Source: Paenibacillus sp. FSL H3-0469 (GTDB lineage Bacteria > Bacillota > Bacilli > Paenibacillales > Paenibacillaceae). From it: a stretch of 64,000 nucleotides of DNA. The position numbers were made by a program, and so were the translations under genes. The notes below the pieces were generated by a model. The model saw nothing but the letters and a program-made list of their open reading frames with translations, had not been told where the DNA came from and did no database searches. Shown piece after piece: positions 16,698-25,890 of the stretch. Where the stretch lies: contig NZ_CP150302.1 in assembly GCF_038051945.1 (NCBI RefSeq), positions 5,332,001 through 5,396,000 on the forward strand, given 5' to 3'. How positions within the stretch are numbered: the first letter of the stretch is position 1; the number at the start of each line of letters is the position of its first letter.

Positions 16698-17924
16698 ATG
16701 GCTTATCAGAATATTGACGGTGTGCGTGTGTGGGGGAAGCCGGATGAAGGAGCCATGGTGCAGGCCCGGATGTGTGCGGAGAATGGCAACGTGGTGCAGA
16801 CCCTGCTCATGGCGGATCATCATAAAGGCTACAGCCAGCCAATTGGCGGGGTTGTCGTGTACGACGGACAGATCTCGCCGTCTGGCGTGGGTTACGATAT
16901 CGGGTGCGGGAATAAGGCGGTGCGGACCGGCTTGACGATGGCGGAGCTGCGGCCGCGGCTCTCGGGGGTTATGGATGAGATTGCCCGCCGGATCTCCTTC
17001 GGTGTAGGTCGCGTTAATAACGAGCGGGTGGACCATGAGCTGTTCGACGACCCGGATTGGGCGGTGTTCAAAGCGGTGGGCAGCGGAGTACATGATAAGC
17101 TTAAGACTCTGGCCCAGAGCCAGCTCGGCACTGTCGGCAGCGGCAACCACTTCGTAGACATACTAGAAGAAGACGCAACCGGCCGGGTGTGGATCGCCAA
17201 CCATTTCGGCAGCAGAGGGTTCGGGCATAAGACAGCGAGCGGCTTCCTTAACCTGGCAGCAGGCAGAGACTTCCTGGCGAATGCCCCCGGGGAAAAGATG
17301 GATCAGCCGCCCGTACTGCTCGACCTGAACAGTGAGCTGGGCGACATGTATTACAGAGCCATGAAGCTGGCTGGACGCTACGCTTATGCGGGAAGAGACT
17401 ATGTCATCCGGCAGGTGCTGGCTATTCTGGGAACGGAAGCGGACCTGGAGGTGCATAACCATCATAACTATGCCTGGAAAGAGACGCATGACGGCAAGGA
17501 AGTCATCGTTGTCCGTAAAGGAGCTACTCCGTCCGCACCCGGCCAGATGGGCTTCATCGGCGGGAGCATGGGAGACATCTCCGTGATCGTCCAGGGCAAG
17601 GACAGCGCGGAGAACCGGGAGGCCTATTACAGCACCGTTCATGGAGCGGGCCGAATCATGAGCCGGACCCAGGCTGCGGGCCGGATGAATTATAAAACCC
17701 GTACCCGCAGCGGCGGTCAAATTACGACAGCGCAAATGCTGGAGGCGGTCCGGCAGTTCGGCGTAGTACTGCGCGGCGCGGGGACGGACGAGAGTCCTTT
17801 TGTCTACCGGAAGCTGCAAGAAGTGCTGGACGCGCACGCAGGGACCATTGAGGTTATGCATGTGCTGAAGCCCGTAGGCGTATGTATGGCTGGTGCGGAT
17901 GAGTTTGATCCGTATAAGGATTGA
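16698..17924 (+). CDS. rtcB: RtcB family RNA ligase
   Basis: This 408-residue protein joins RNA 2',3'-cyclic-phosphate or 3'-phosphate ends to 5'-hydroxyl ends using GTP and manganese. Metal and nucleotide motifs seen in order are ADHHKGYSQPIGG (near 40), GYDIGCGNKAVR (near 65-75), GSGNHFVD (about 148), NHFGSRGFGH (about 170), VHNHHNYAW (about 252) and the guanylylated-histidine motif HGAGRIMSR near 314. The ATG at 16698 follows AGGAGG with a nine-base gap. An upstream in-frame start at 16644 lacks a site. It appears monocistronic; no Rtc regulator or archease gene is adjacent. Confidence 0.9.
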   Translation: MAYQNIDGVRVWGKPDEGAMVQARMCAENGNVVQTLLMADHHKGYSQPIGGVVVYDGQISPSGVGYDIGCGNKAVRTGLTMAELRPRLSGVMDEIARRISFGVGRVNNERVDHELFDDPDWAVFKAVGSGVHDKLKTLAQSQLGTVGSGNHFVDILEEDATGRVWIANHFGSRGFGHKTASGFLNLAAGRDFLANAPGEKMDQPPVLLDLNSELGDMYYRAMKLAGRYAYAGRDYVIRQVLAILGTEADLEVHNHHNYAWKETHDGKEVIVVRKGATPSAPGQMGFIGGSMGDISVIVQGKDSAENREAYYSTVHGAGRIMSRTQAAGRMNYKTRTRSGGQITTAQMLEAVRQFGVVLRGAGTDESPFVYRKLQEVLDAHAGTIEVMHVLKPVGVCMAGADEFDPYKD

Positions 17925-17996
17925 GTGGGATATCCATCTCGAAGTTTCCATAGACGGGCAGCAAGGACGGGAAGTATGGTAACATAGAATTTCAGA

Positions 17997-18016
17997 AAGA
18001 GGCCGGCAGGCCTTTT
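17997..18016 (+). terminator. short terminator after rtcB
   Basis: AAGAGGCC and GGCCTTTT flank a GGCA loop, giving a small stem that ends in four T. It is short and could be weak. Confidence 0.4.
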
Positions 18017-18039
18017 CCCATTTTCATGGAGGTGAATAC

Positions 18040-18609
18040 ATGTCCTGGAGCAAACTCAAGCAACAATTGGAGGGCTTCCTCAGTCCTGCGGTAGAGGGCC
18101 GGGTGGAGTACCGTGCGCCCGCTTACCGCTATTCGCCTGATAAATCAGGCACCTGTTATATTACGGTGGACAAGAAGAACATCCTCACCATGACCGATAA
18201 GTCCAGCCCCATCCGCTGGTACTCGTCCGAGCTGGAGGTTAAGAATGACCCGGAGCTGCATATCTCCGTCACCCATGAAGACATTGAAGCCATCAGACTG
18301 ACGGCCAAGGGGCCGATCCCTGAGGACCGCCTAGTCATCATGGCCCGAAGCCGCTTAACCACCGAACACGCTAAGGCATTAATGTTGGCCCAGGCTGCCC
18401 TGACGAAATCGAATTTCATTGTGGTGGCGAACAAGTTCCTGGTTACTCCTATCGAGGAGAGCCTGGAGAGCAGCGATATTATCTTGAACATTCTGGCCCT
18501 GCTGGACCGGAGAGTCGGGCGGAAGCGGATCGAGGGGATGGCCGGGAAGATGCAGCGGAAGCATCCGGCGGTGGAGTATTTCTATGATTTGCGGCGCGGG
18601 GCACGATGA
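18040..18609 (+). CDS. SF0329-like protein of unknown function
   Basis: This is a 189-residue cytosolic protein. Its start MSWSKLKQQLEGFLSPAVEGRVEYR and the YSPDKSGTCYITVDKK stretch resemble a widespread uncharacterised family sometimes labelled SF0329, related by annotation to non-functional type II restriction endonucleases. No PD-(D/E)xK motif that I can defend is visible. It has a GGAGGTG site nine bases before the ATG and stands alone between rtcB and the convergent two-component genes. Confidence 0.75.
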   Translation: MSWSKLKQQLEGFLSPAVEGRVEYRAPAYRYSPDKSGTCYITVDKKNILTMTDKSSPIRWYSSELEVKNDPELHISVTHEDIEAIRLTAKGPIPEDRLVIMARSRLTTEHAKALMLAQAALTKSNFIVVANKFLVTPIEESLESSDIILNILALLDRRVGRKRIEGMAGKMQRKHPAVEYFYDLRRGAR

Positions 18610-18678
18610 TTGTTATAGCCGCAGCCGCTGATACGGTACCGTCCTTTAAAAGGTCGGCAAAGCCGTTTCCGCTTGTAC

Positions 18679-19368
18679 TCAGCGTTTCCCGGCAACCAGC
18701 ATATATCCGGCCCCCCGGACGGTAATGATCCGCTCGGGATGGATAGGGTCTTCCTCGATTTTTTTGCGCAAATTACTGATGTGGACCGCCACTGTTCGCG
18801 TATCCTCCAGACTCTTCATCCCCCAGATGAGGTGAAACAGCGTATCAGCAGTGACCACTTGATTCACGTTCTGTGCCATGTAAGAGAGTAGGCTGAATTC
18901 TTTTTTCGACAGAAAAATCGTTCGGCTGCCCATATGGACAGACTGTGCATAGAAATCAAGCGTTAGTCCCGGCAGTTCCAGCAGTTGTTCCCTTCTGCCC
19001 GTGGATACCCTGCGGAGATGGGCCTTGATCTTGGCCATGAGTACGCCCGGACTGAACGGCTTGGTCACATAATCGTCCCCGCCATACGATAAGGCGCTGA
19101 TCTTCACCTCATCCTCCTCTTGACTGCTTAGGAACACAATCGGCGCATTCGTGTAATGGCGTGCGTTCTTGCACCAGTCAATGCCGTTCTCATTCGCCAG
19201 CAGCACATCCAGTACGATCAGGTCTGGATTAAATGAAGCAAGCAGCAGCATAGCATCGGCGCCGTTATGGCAAGACGAGGAGTCGAAGCCCTCCCGCTGG
19301 CAGTATAGCTGAACAATCTCACAGATGTGGGGATCGTCGTCGACAATCATAATTCGGTATGTGTCCAT
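18679..19368 (-). CDS. OmpR/PhoB family response regulator
   Basis: This 229-residue regulator has a receiver domain (acidic pocket IVDDD at 8-12, phospho-acceptor Asp54 in IVLDV, Lys103 in YVTKPF) and a C-terminal winged helix (KEFSLLSYMAQN, TVAVHISNLRKKIEEDP, VRGAGYML). It is the output partner of the histidine kinase encoded 22 bases upstream on the same strand. The signal and regulon are unknown. Confidence 0.92.
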   Translation of the reverse strand: MDTYRIMIVDDDPHICEIVQLYCQREGFDSSSCHNGADAMLLLASFNPDLIVLDVLLANENGIDWCKNARHYTNAPIVFLSSQEEDEVKISALSYGGDDYVTKPFSPGVLMAKIKAHLRRVSTGRREQLLELPGLTLDFYAQSVHMGSRTIFLSKKEFSLLSYMAQNVNQVVTADTLFHLIWGMKSLEDTRTVAVHISNLRKKIEEDPIHPERIITVRGAGYMLVAGKR

Positions 19369-19390
19369 TCTATTGTCACCTTCCTGCTTC

Positions 19391-21535
19391 TCAGATCAAC
19401 GGTAAAATGACCTGGAAAATCGACCCTGTCTTCCCGTCACTCTCCGCCCGGACACTCCCGCCATGCGCTTGTACAATTTCCCGGCATATTGCCAGCCCCA
19501 GCCCGCTACCCTCTACACCCATGTCCAATCCCGGCCGGTCCACCCGGTAATTACGGTCGAAGATCTGCTCCAGCTGCTCTGGAGGAATACCCATGCCGGA
19601 GTCCTGCACGCTGATGACCGCACACCGTGTACCGTTCACTTCGTCCACGCCTAACGTAAGGCGCACCAACCCGCCGCCAGGCGTGAACTTCATCGCGTTC
19701 GACACCAGATTGAATAATGCCTGCTCTAATCGTTGGGTATCGATCCGGGCAATAGACTGGTCCGCGCTTGAAGCTGCTGTATCCCCGATGTCCAGAGCGA
19801 AATCCAGCCCCGCGTCACGCACCACCAGCTCATATTGTTCATAGAAGCCGCGCAGGAACTGAATCACCTGGACCGGCTCCATCCGGTACTCGACTTGCCC
19901 TGTCTCCAGATGCGACAAGAAGCTCAGCTCCCCAATCATGCGGTTGATCCTTATCGTGTTATCGCGGATATACTGCAGATACTGTGCATTGCGCTCCGGC
20001 TTCACCATATCCATCACCGTCTCGACATAACCAAGCATACTGGACAGCGGCATCCGCAGATCGTGCGTAATGTAGGCTAGCAGCTTCTTCCGGCCTTCCT
20101 CGGAGTGCAGTAACCGCTCATACGACAGGCGGAGATCCTCGTGGGCTGCGGATAAGGCATGGGTGCGCTCCAGCACGATCTGCTCCAGGTTGGCATTCAT
20201 CCCGGTCAGCTTGTGGTTGGCCTCCTGCAGTTCCCGGGCAATCCGCTCTTCATTCGTTGCTGCCCGGGTGAATCTGGAAGAGAGCAGCAGCATCTGGGCG
20301 ACCGTGAAGATGAGCAGTCCGAACGGGGAGGTATTTGCGATGGGCGACCATTCGTTGTAATACAGGAAATCGTTGATCACTGTAGCCAGAGCCACCACCG
20401 ACACCAGCAGGAAGATCAGCGCTCCCTCCATCCGCCGCCAGGCCGCATGAGCCAGCCCGACCATCAGATACACCATATGGAGAACCACGACCACACCGAT
20501 CAGCACCAGCATCCGGGAATAGACGAGGGCAGGCGTTACCATAACCACCAGACAGAGTGCGCTGGTGACGATCCGGGAGCCATAGCGGAACCACCGCGAC
20601 ACATAATCCGGGAAAATGCACTCAAAATACATCGTGATCATCCACCCGCCCAGGCATAGAATCAGATACTCCAGCTTGAACTGCAATTCCCATGGAAAAT
20701 GAGGCAGCCACTGGGTAAGCATCAGCTCGCCGTTCAGCAGGGAGCGGATAGCGAACATCACAGTGAACAGACCGAAGTATAGTGGTGCCCGGTCTTTACG
20801 CCGCAGCATGAAGAGCAGCAGATGATACAACCCGATCACCAGCAGGCTGGCCGTGATGAACATATCCGCAGCAATCTTCAGATGGGTCCGGACCGTCAAC
20901 ACATTACTGCCGCCCAGCTCGATATCCTTGGTGATGCCGCCCCGCTTATGATGGAAGTTCGCTACTTGCATCACCAGCTCCACCGTGTCGCCTTCAGGCT
21001 GGAAGAACACCAGTCTCGTCGCCAGACTCGGCATCATGCCCTCCTTGTCCCGATCCACCACACCGACCTCTGTCAGCAGCTCTCCATTCACCCACAATTT
21101 ATAGGCATGAAAAATAGTAGGCAGCCGCAAAGCCAGCCGCTCCTTGCTATCCTGCTCACTAAGGCGGACCACCAGCCGGAAGGTGGCATAGCCCTCGCTC
21201 TTCAGCGCTTGACCATCCAACTGGTAGCCCAGCCAGGAGCTGGGAATGTTGATATACCGGTCCCGCTCAGCCGGTTCCCCGCCTGCCGTCCGGCTTTGTA
21301 TATCCTCGGGCGAGAGCAGCTCTTGCCAGTAGAAGTCCCATTCACCCTGTAACTTCAGCGGATTCTGATAGATAGAATCGTGCGTTAGATCCAGAAGGCC
21401 TTCTTTGCTTCGAGGCTTAGGGGCATCCGGCGTTACAGACAGGATGGCATAGCTTGCGATCAGCCCGATAACTACGACCACAGCGATATGTAACCAGATA
21501 TTACGAGAACCGGACCTTAGTATACCCCTCATCAT
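19391..21535 (-). CDS. 7TMR-DISM sensor histidine kinase
   Basis: This 714-residue membrane kinase has an N-terminal helix, an extracellular beta-sandwich-like sensor of about 180 residues (LQGEWDFYWQELL...IPSSW...YATFRL typical of the DISM extracellular family), then seven membrane helices (about 215-420). A coiled-coil follows, then HisKA with the phospho-acceptor His in THDLRMPLS (near 490), and a HATPase domain with N-box NLVSNAMKFT (near 610) and G-boxes DSGMGIP and GSGLGLAI. The extracellular fold resembles carbohydrate-binding sandwiches, so a cell-wall or glycan ligand is possible. It is first in a two-gene operon with the response regulator. Confidence 0.92.
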   Translation of the reverse strand: MMRGILRSGSRNIWLHIAVVVVIGLIASYAILSVTPDAPKPRSKEGLLDLTHDSIYQNPLKLQGEWDFYWQELLSPEDIQSRTAGGEPAERDRYINIPSSWLGYQLDGQALKSEGYATFRLVVRLSEQDSKERLALRLPTIFHAYKLWVNGELLTEVGVVDRDKEGMMPSLATRLVFFQPEGDTVELVMQVANFHHKRGGITKDIELGGSNVLTVRTHLKIAADMFITASLLVIGLYHLLLFMLRRKDRAPLYFGLFTVMFAIRSLLNGELMLTQWLPHFPWELQFKLEYLILCLGGWMITMYFECIFPDYVSRWFRYGSRIVTSALCLVVMVTPALVYSRMLVLIGVVVVLHMVYLMVGLAHAAWRRMEGALIFLLVSVVALATVINDFLYYNEWSPIANTSPFGLLIFTVAQMLLLSSRFTRAATNEERIARELQEANHKLTGMNANLEQIVLERTHALSAAHEDLRLSYERLLHSEEGRKKLLAYITHDLRMPLSSMLGYVETVMDMVKPERNAQYLQYIRDNTIRINRMIGELSFLSHLETGQVEYRMEPVQVIQFLRGFYEQYELVVRDAGLDFALDIGDTAASSADQSIARIDTQRLEQALFNLVSNAMKFTPGGGLVRLTLGVDEVNGTRCAVISVQDSGMGIPPEQLEQIFDRNYRVDRPGLDMGVEGSGLGLAICREIVQAHGGSVRAESDGKTGSIFQVILPLI

Positions 21536-21693
21536 GAAGCCGACCCCAATCTACAAAATTCGTCATTCTTAAGCTCAATGCCTTAATGATAGCATCATTG
21601 CCGAAAATTGTGTGAAATTGCACTATTTTAAGTTTTCTTTTCTTTCATGAACAGGCTGAATTCCTGTGTAGAATGCTAGGTAAGGAGATGGGG

Positions 21694-21756
21694 ATGTCGA
21701 AAATTGTAAGTTTCTCGGGGGAATTCAAAAACTACATAAATGTTGGAATGAATTAG
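21694..21756 (+). CDS. candidate 20-residue microprotein
   Basis: AAGGAG at 21682-21687 lies six bases before ATG TCG AAA ATT GTA, opening a 20-codon frame that ends TAG at 21754-21756. A TAGAAT -10-like box lies just upstream (21668-21673), and a terminator hairpin follows at 21789-21812. That would make a complete miniature transcription unit. The peptide begins MSKIVSFSGEF and is neither clearly hydrophobic nor secreted. It does not match any peptide family I know. Confidence 0.35.
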   Translation: MSKIVSFSGEFKNYINVGMN

Positions 21757-21788
21757 AAAATCGGTAATAAAATATAGTACCCTGTGGA

Positions 21789-21812
21789 TAGCCCCTTGAA
21801 GGGGCCTTTTCT
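21789..21812 (+). terminator. terminator between micro-ORF and transglycosylase leader
   Basis: AGCCCC and GGGGCC-side bases form a compact GCCCC/GGGGC stem around TTGAA, followed by CTTTTCT. Confidence 0.55.
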
Positions 21813-21830
21813 GGTGTTATGTTTTGGGGC

Positions 21831-21880
21831 CCCCGCAAAGTACCTGAGTAAGCATCGAAGCTTAGCATCACTTTGTGGGG
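21831..21880 (+). promoter_or_regulatory. structured RNA leader of transglycosylase gene
   Basis: An 11-bp stem (CCCCGCAAAGT 21831-21841 with ACTTTGTGGGG 21870-21880, one G.U) encloses an inner hairpin TAAGC-ATCGAA-GCTTA (21849-21864). It sits 21 bases before the AAGGAGG site. There is no T-run, so it is not a plain terminator. It does not match any riboswitch consensus I could recall. Confidence 0.45.
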
Positions 21881-21916
21881 TTATTCTATGGGAAACGATC
21901 TAAGGAGGCTTGACTA

Positions 21917-22930
21917 TTGTATACCAAAGTGTCAGCTAGAGCTGTATCCCTGTTAGCCGCATTCGTATTACTGATCTCCGTGTTCTTCACCGCCTTACCG
22001 AATGCAAATGCAGCCGCGAGAGGAGCGTGGTCGCCGAACACAGCCTATGCGGTGAATGACACCGTAACCTATGGCGGAGGTACATATACCTGTCTGCAGG
22101 CGCATACTTCCCTGACCGGCTGGGAGCCGGTGAATGCTCCTGCACTATGGAAAAGCGGGAACTCAACCACACCGACGCCCACTAACCCTCCCGCCACGAA
22201 CGGTGCCATCTTCTATGCAGACAGGGACTATGGCGGCAAGGCCGTCACGCTGGGAACAGGCAACTATGCACTGTCCCAGCTCAACAATGCGGGCATTCCG
22301 AATGACTGGATGTCCTCGCTCAAGGTACCGAACGGCTGGACGGTCGAGGTGTATGCGGACGATAATTTCAGCGGCACGAAGTGGACCTATACCTCAAGCT
22401 CCTCCTGGGTCGGCGACAGTGTGAATGACAAGATGTCTTCGGTCAAAATCTACACCGGTTCACCGCCCGCAACCGGCGTCACCCGCCCCTCCGAGGTGCC
22501 CAGCCAGATCTGGACATATGCCATGAACGTGGACAACAAATTCGGCAAAGGCGGAGATTTCGCTCTACTCCTGAGCGCGGTGATCAAGAAGGAGAGCAGC
22601 TTCGGAGCAGGTCTGCCGGGCAGTCCTTCCGCCGGTGACGGATTGATGCAGGTCGAACCGAACACACGGGCCGCCTATGCTTCCCAGTTCAGCGCCAAAT
22701 TCGGCCGCACGTATAATCACAGCAGCGAACAGGATCAGGTAGCTCTAGGCGGACTGATTCTCGATGAGAAGATCTCCAGATTCGGCAACATCTACAACGG
22801 ACTCTTACACTACAACGGAGGCGACAACTGGTATCCAGGCGCCACCGATTCCTACGGCCGCCCGATTCTGGCGGATCAGTATGCCAATGCCGTATACGGG
22901 ACGTATAAGGGGTATGGCGGGAAGAATTAA
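21917..22930 (+). CDS. secreted modular lytic transglycosylase (CBM5/12, crystallin-like, SLT)
   Basis: This 337-residue exported protein starts with TTG, set by AAGGAGG at 21902-21908. After a signal peptide (cleavage near ANA-AA, residue 33) comes a chitin-binding CBM5/12 module (WSPNTAYAVNDTVTYGGGTYTCLQAHTS..W, 37-80). A Thr/Pro linker, a beta/gamma-crystallin-like module (IFYADRDYGGKAVTLGTG..., about 97-180) and a C-terminal SLT transglycosylase domain follow, with catalytic Glu in IKKESSFG (near 226) and GLMQVEP. It should cleave peptidoglycan outside the cell, targeted by its binding modules. Confidence 0.88.
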   Translation: MYTKVSARAVSLLAAFVLLISVFFTALPNANAAARGAWSPNTAYAVNDTVTYGGGTYTCLQAHTSLTGWEPVNAPALWKSGNSTTPTPTNPPATNGAIFYADRDYGGKAVTLGTGNYALSQLNNAGIPNDWMSSLKVPNGWTVEVYADDNFSGTKWTYTSSSSWVGDSVNDKMSSVKIYTGSPPATGVTRPSEVPSQIWTYAMNVDNKFGKGGDFALLLSAVIKKESSFGAGLPGSPSAGDGLMQVEPNTRAAYASQFSAKFGRTYNHSSEQDQVALGGLILDEKISRFGNIYNGLLHYNGGDNWYPGATDSYGRPILADQYANAVYGTYKGYGGKN

Positions 22931-22938
22931 TAGAAGGT

Positions 22939-22979
22939 ATGAGGACGCTCGGGAAGTTCCCCGCAGCGTCTTTATTTTT
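22939..22979 (+). terminator. terminator, GACGCT type, copy 1
   Basis: GACGCT and AGCGTC form the stem, followed by TTTATTTTTG. A near-identical hairpin closes the next gene (23447-23487). Confidence 0.75.
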
Positions 22980-23047
22980 GCGTACATAACGGGCTGTAGA
23001 TGTTAATATCTAATCATATACCAGGAATAGCAGAAAAGAGGGGTTAT

Positions 23048-23404
23048 ATGACATTATCCAAATGCCTTAAGCTTTCAATGACATTGTTTCTCGTATTCAT
23101 GATCTGTACATCTTGCCAGAATAATAAGGAAGAAGGAGCAGGAGAATATATTTCTTTGCATGAATTAAAGAGCTTATCTGAAAAGGGAACCTCACTGAGT
23201 TGGAATGATCTGGGCAAGTATCCGTTCGAAGATATCGGTTCAGGCGTGTATATAAGAAAGTACCAAATCGAAGGGGAACGGCAGTTGCTGGTTAGGGGAA
23301 AGAGCCTGGAAAATCCGCCTGAGCAAATTTCCATTGTTGATTCAAATGGTACAGAACGGGAGTTTACGCCAGAGATTGTGGGCGAGATGGAAGATGTGAA
23401 GTGA
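23048..23404 (+). CDS. small lipoprotein of unknown function
   Basis: This 118-residue protein begins with a hydrophobic signal and a lipobox-like FMICTSC motif, so it is probably anchored outside the membrane. The body has no recognisable domain. The ATG at 23048 follows GAGGGG; the longer in-frame start at 23000 has no site. It may be one gene of a run of short surface proteins, each with its own terminator. Confidence 0.72.
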   Translation: MTLSKCLKLSMTLFLVFMICTSCQNNKEEGAGEYISLHELKSLSEKGTSLSWNDLGKYPFEDIGSGVYIRKYQIEGERQLLVRGKSLENPPEQISIVDSNGTEREFTPEIVGEMEDVK

Positions 23405-23446
23405 TATGGTATAAGGGGAAAGGGTGGATAATTAATAAAAGGCAAG

Positions 23447-23487
23447 AAGACGCTCAGGGATTTCCCCGCAGCGTCTTTATTTTTGCG
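23447..23487 (+). terminator. terminator, GACGCT type, copy 2
   Basis: GACGCT...AGCGTC followed by TTTATTTTTGCG, nearly identical in sequence to the hairpin at 22939-22979. Confidence 0.75.
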
Positions 23488-23511
23488 CTTGTGCCAAGCT
23501 CAGGTGAAGGG

Positions 23512-24489
23512 TCATTCCCAATACGGCACGCCGCTGAAGAGAAACGATTCATTATTTAAGTAGGCCTTAACCTCTCTATTGGCTAATTTACCGATATGCC
23601 CGGGCAGCCACTCCTGCCAGTCCGGCAGACCCAGCCAGAAATTCATCGTCTCCAGCTGCGCTGCAATGAAAAAGCCCTCTAACCGCTGGGTATAGTGATC
23701 CGGTAACGGATGGTGCATGGAATAAGACTGAAGCAGCTGTTCTCTGAACGAAGGATGGATGTAGGAGAACGTCCAGCCCAAATCCAATAAGTAATAACCG
23801 AACCCGCAAGCGCCAAAATCGATAGGCCGCACCTCTTGTTCATGGAACACTAAATTACTTGGAATCAGATCGGCATGAATCATGCCCCAATTACTGGCGG
23901 TCCGCTCCATAGAATTCATCATGTGAATAACCCGCTCCCCAGCAAGCCGCAGCAGCTCCACATCACCCGTATCAAGCAGTCCGGCATTGGCGCGTTCCTT
24001 AAGCATATTAAGGGATTGCATGATCCGGGAGGGATCAAAGGCAGGGCGTTCAAAGGCATCGGGGATGCTCCAGTTCGAGGCTTGCTTATGTAACTTGCCG
24101 ATCAATTCACCTATGGCCCGAGCGTCTTCTATAGTAGGAATAAAAGGCTTCTGCTCACCCTCCACCCATCGTAACAAAGTGCAGTAGGTATGGTTCACCT
24201 CCGTAATGAATTCTCCGCGAATATTCTTGCAGGGTGAAGGCAGGGTCACATCGGTCTCCAAGGTTATGGCTTCCAGCCAGACCATCTCGGATTGCAGGAC
24301 CTCCCGCTTACTCCAGATTTGCTCAAGGGCGTCACCTTTGGAGATATGCAGCCGGAGGCTGTAACTATTGTTGTCCAGATCAGTGACTTTGTAGATCGTA
24401 TTGCCGCTCTGTGCAATGAAATCAACCGATTTGCAGCTTATAGGGTAGTGCTCCAGTGCTTCCATTGCGGTATTTAAGTGTGCATCCAA
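23512..24489 (-). CDS. APH/choline-kinase-like phosphotransferase
   Basis: This 325-residue aminoglycoside-phosphotransferase-fold kinase has a nucleotide-binding N-lobe (TIYKV, SYSLRLH), the Brenner motif HADLIPSN with catalytic Asp near residue 208, and the metal-binding IDFGACG near 224-230. Members phosphorylate small hydroxyl compounds such as homoserine, fructosamine or antibiotics; the substrate here is unknown. It starts with TTG, preceded on the minus strand by AAGGGAG. Its upstream region is one of two copies of a 66-bp repeat. Confidence 0.85.
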   Translation of the reverse strand: MDAHLNTAMEALEHYPISCKSVDFIAQSGNTIYKVTDLDNNSYSLRLHISKGDALEQIWSKREVLQSEMVWLEAITLETDVTLPSPCKNIRGEFITEVNHTYCTLLRWVEGEQKPFIPTIEDARAIGELIGKLHKQASNWSIPDAFERPAFDPSRIMQSLNMLKERANAGLLDTGDVELLRLAGERVIHMMNSMERTASNWGMIHADLIPSNLVFHEQEVRPIDFGACGFGYYLLDLGWTFSYIHPSFREQLLQSYSMHHPLPDHYTQRLEGFFIAAQLETMNFWLGLPDWQEWLPGHIGKLANREVKAYLNNESFLFSGVPYWE

Positions 24490-24524
24490 TCGCAGCTCGC
24501 TCCCTTATTTATCAAAGTATAATA

Positions 24525-24590
24525 GGTACGATATCATAGTTGTTCATGGGTGGGAATGGAACCGTTGACTATATTTGTTTTTTATTGATA
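24525..24590. repeat. 66-bp intergenic repeat, copy A
   Basis: This segment matches 27161-27226 without gaps, with nine mismatches in 66 positions. Both copies lie 35-40 bases upstream of a minus-strand gene that starts with TTG, so the repeat probably contains their promoter region. Confidence 0.8.
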
Positions 24591-24624
24591 AGGGGAGCCG
24601 GAGCTTATTCCGGAGCTGTAGATG

Positions 24625-25748
24625 TTAGTATTTCTGCTCTGCTCTTTGACTCTCTTGGCGCGACCGATAGCTTATCCTGCCGAACAACGCAGCAGAAATC
24701 ATAGCCGCTACAGCAACGGAGGCAGCAGCGACCCACATAATGGCTTGCAGCGATAAATAGTTAATGACAATGCCTCCGAGTCCAGCCCCCGCCGCTATCG
24801 CCAGCTGCAGCACAGATGTGTTGAGGGCAAGCATGACACCAGATGTCTTGGGAGACAAGGTAAGAAGATCATATTGCTGGCTTGGAGAAGCTGCCCAGGA
24901 GAAGAGCGACCACAGCACCAGCACCGAGAAAACAAGGAATATGGAAGTGCCAGAGACTACTGATAACAATATCAGCATCACCATATTTAACAACGTTGCT
25001 CCAGTTAACGTTCTGCCTACACCCCATCGATCGGTGCCGCTTCCCCCTGCCTTTGACCCGATCAGACTGGCGATGCCGTATGCGAACAGGGCTCCGCTTA
25101 CCCATCGATCGCTCATTCCGGCAACTTCCAGCAGATAAGGCGACAAATACGTGAAGGCAATGCCATAACCCATCGTCATAAAAAAGTTAATGGCGAGAGA
25201 GAGTGCGATTCGCGGTCTCTTCACCATAGCCAGTTGTTTGGCAAAGGAGATCGGCTCATCGCCTTCCATCCGCGGTATTGCGCTTGCCAGGATGGGCAGA
25301 CTGGCCATAGCAAGAAGGCTAATGCCGCCGAAAATCAGCCTCCAATCGTACGCGGCGGCAATCACCCGGCCAATGGGCACGCCCAAGATAAGTGAGGCGG
25401 TGTCACGACAAATACGCCAGTTCCGAGCGCCATGACTACCCGTGCAAGCAGCATAAATCCATATCCTGGCAAAATCATGATTATCGCATTACTCACGATA
25501 ATTAAGCCAAGCGAGTACAACAACAGCTTTCGACGGTCAAACCGGGCCGTGACCCCCATTAGGACCGGGGTACCTATGGCGTAGGCTAGCGCGTAGACGG
25601 TCATTAACTGTCCAGCCTGAGATAATGTCACTCCGGTATCTGCGGCAACTTTATCTAGAATGCCCGTGATCATGTATTCGGATGTCCCGACAATAAAGCA
25701 GACCACAGCAAGTATGAAGATTTTCCAGTTTTGTCCCAAATTAATCAT
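24625..25748 (-). pseudogene. MFS transporter disrupted by internal deletion and frameshift
   Basis: Two overlapping minus-strand frames together spell one AraJ-like drug/sugar MFS transporter. The N-terminal part (25362-25748) begins MINLGQNWKIFILAVVCF and runs through FVVT. The second frame (24625 to about 25398) resumes with LILGVPIGRVIAAAYDWRLIF and reaches the natural C-terminus. Intact relatives have roughly 30 residues between these points, so about 90-100 bases are missing and the frame is broken. With the loop and a membrane helix gone the gene is very likely inactive. A GAGGGGG site still precedes its ATG. Confidence 0.8.
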
Positions 25749-25890
25749 TCCCCCTCGTTAATCAATGGCTGATGTTAGTGTAAACAGTAAATAAGAAATG
25801 TAGAAGTACGCACTTTTAAGTCCTATAGGATGATGCTGGTGCTATAGGAACATGGAAGTTCCCTAGAAAAGAGGACAGAACTAAATAGAA

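Noticed and set aside
21831..21880. Known c-di-GMP, c-di-AMP, SAM or preQ1 riboswitch
   Set aside because: Core consensus bases of these classes are not present, so it is left as an unassigned structure.
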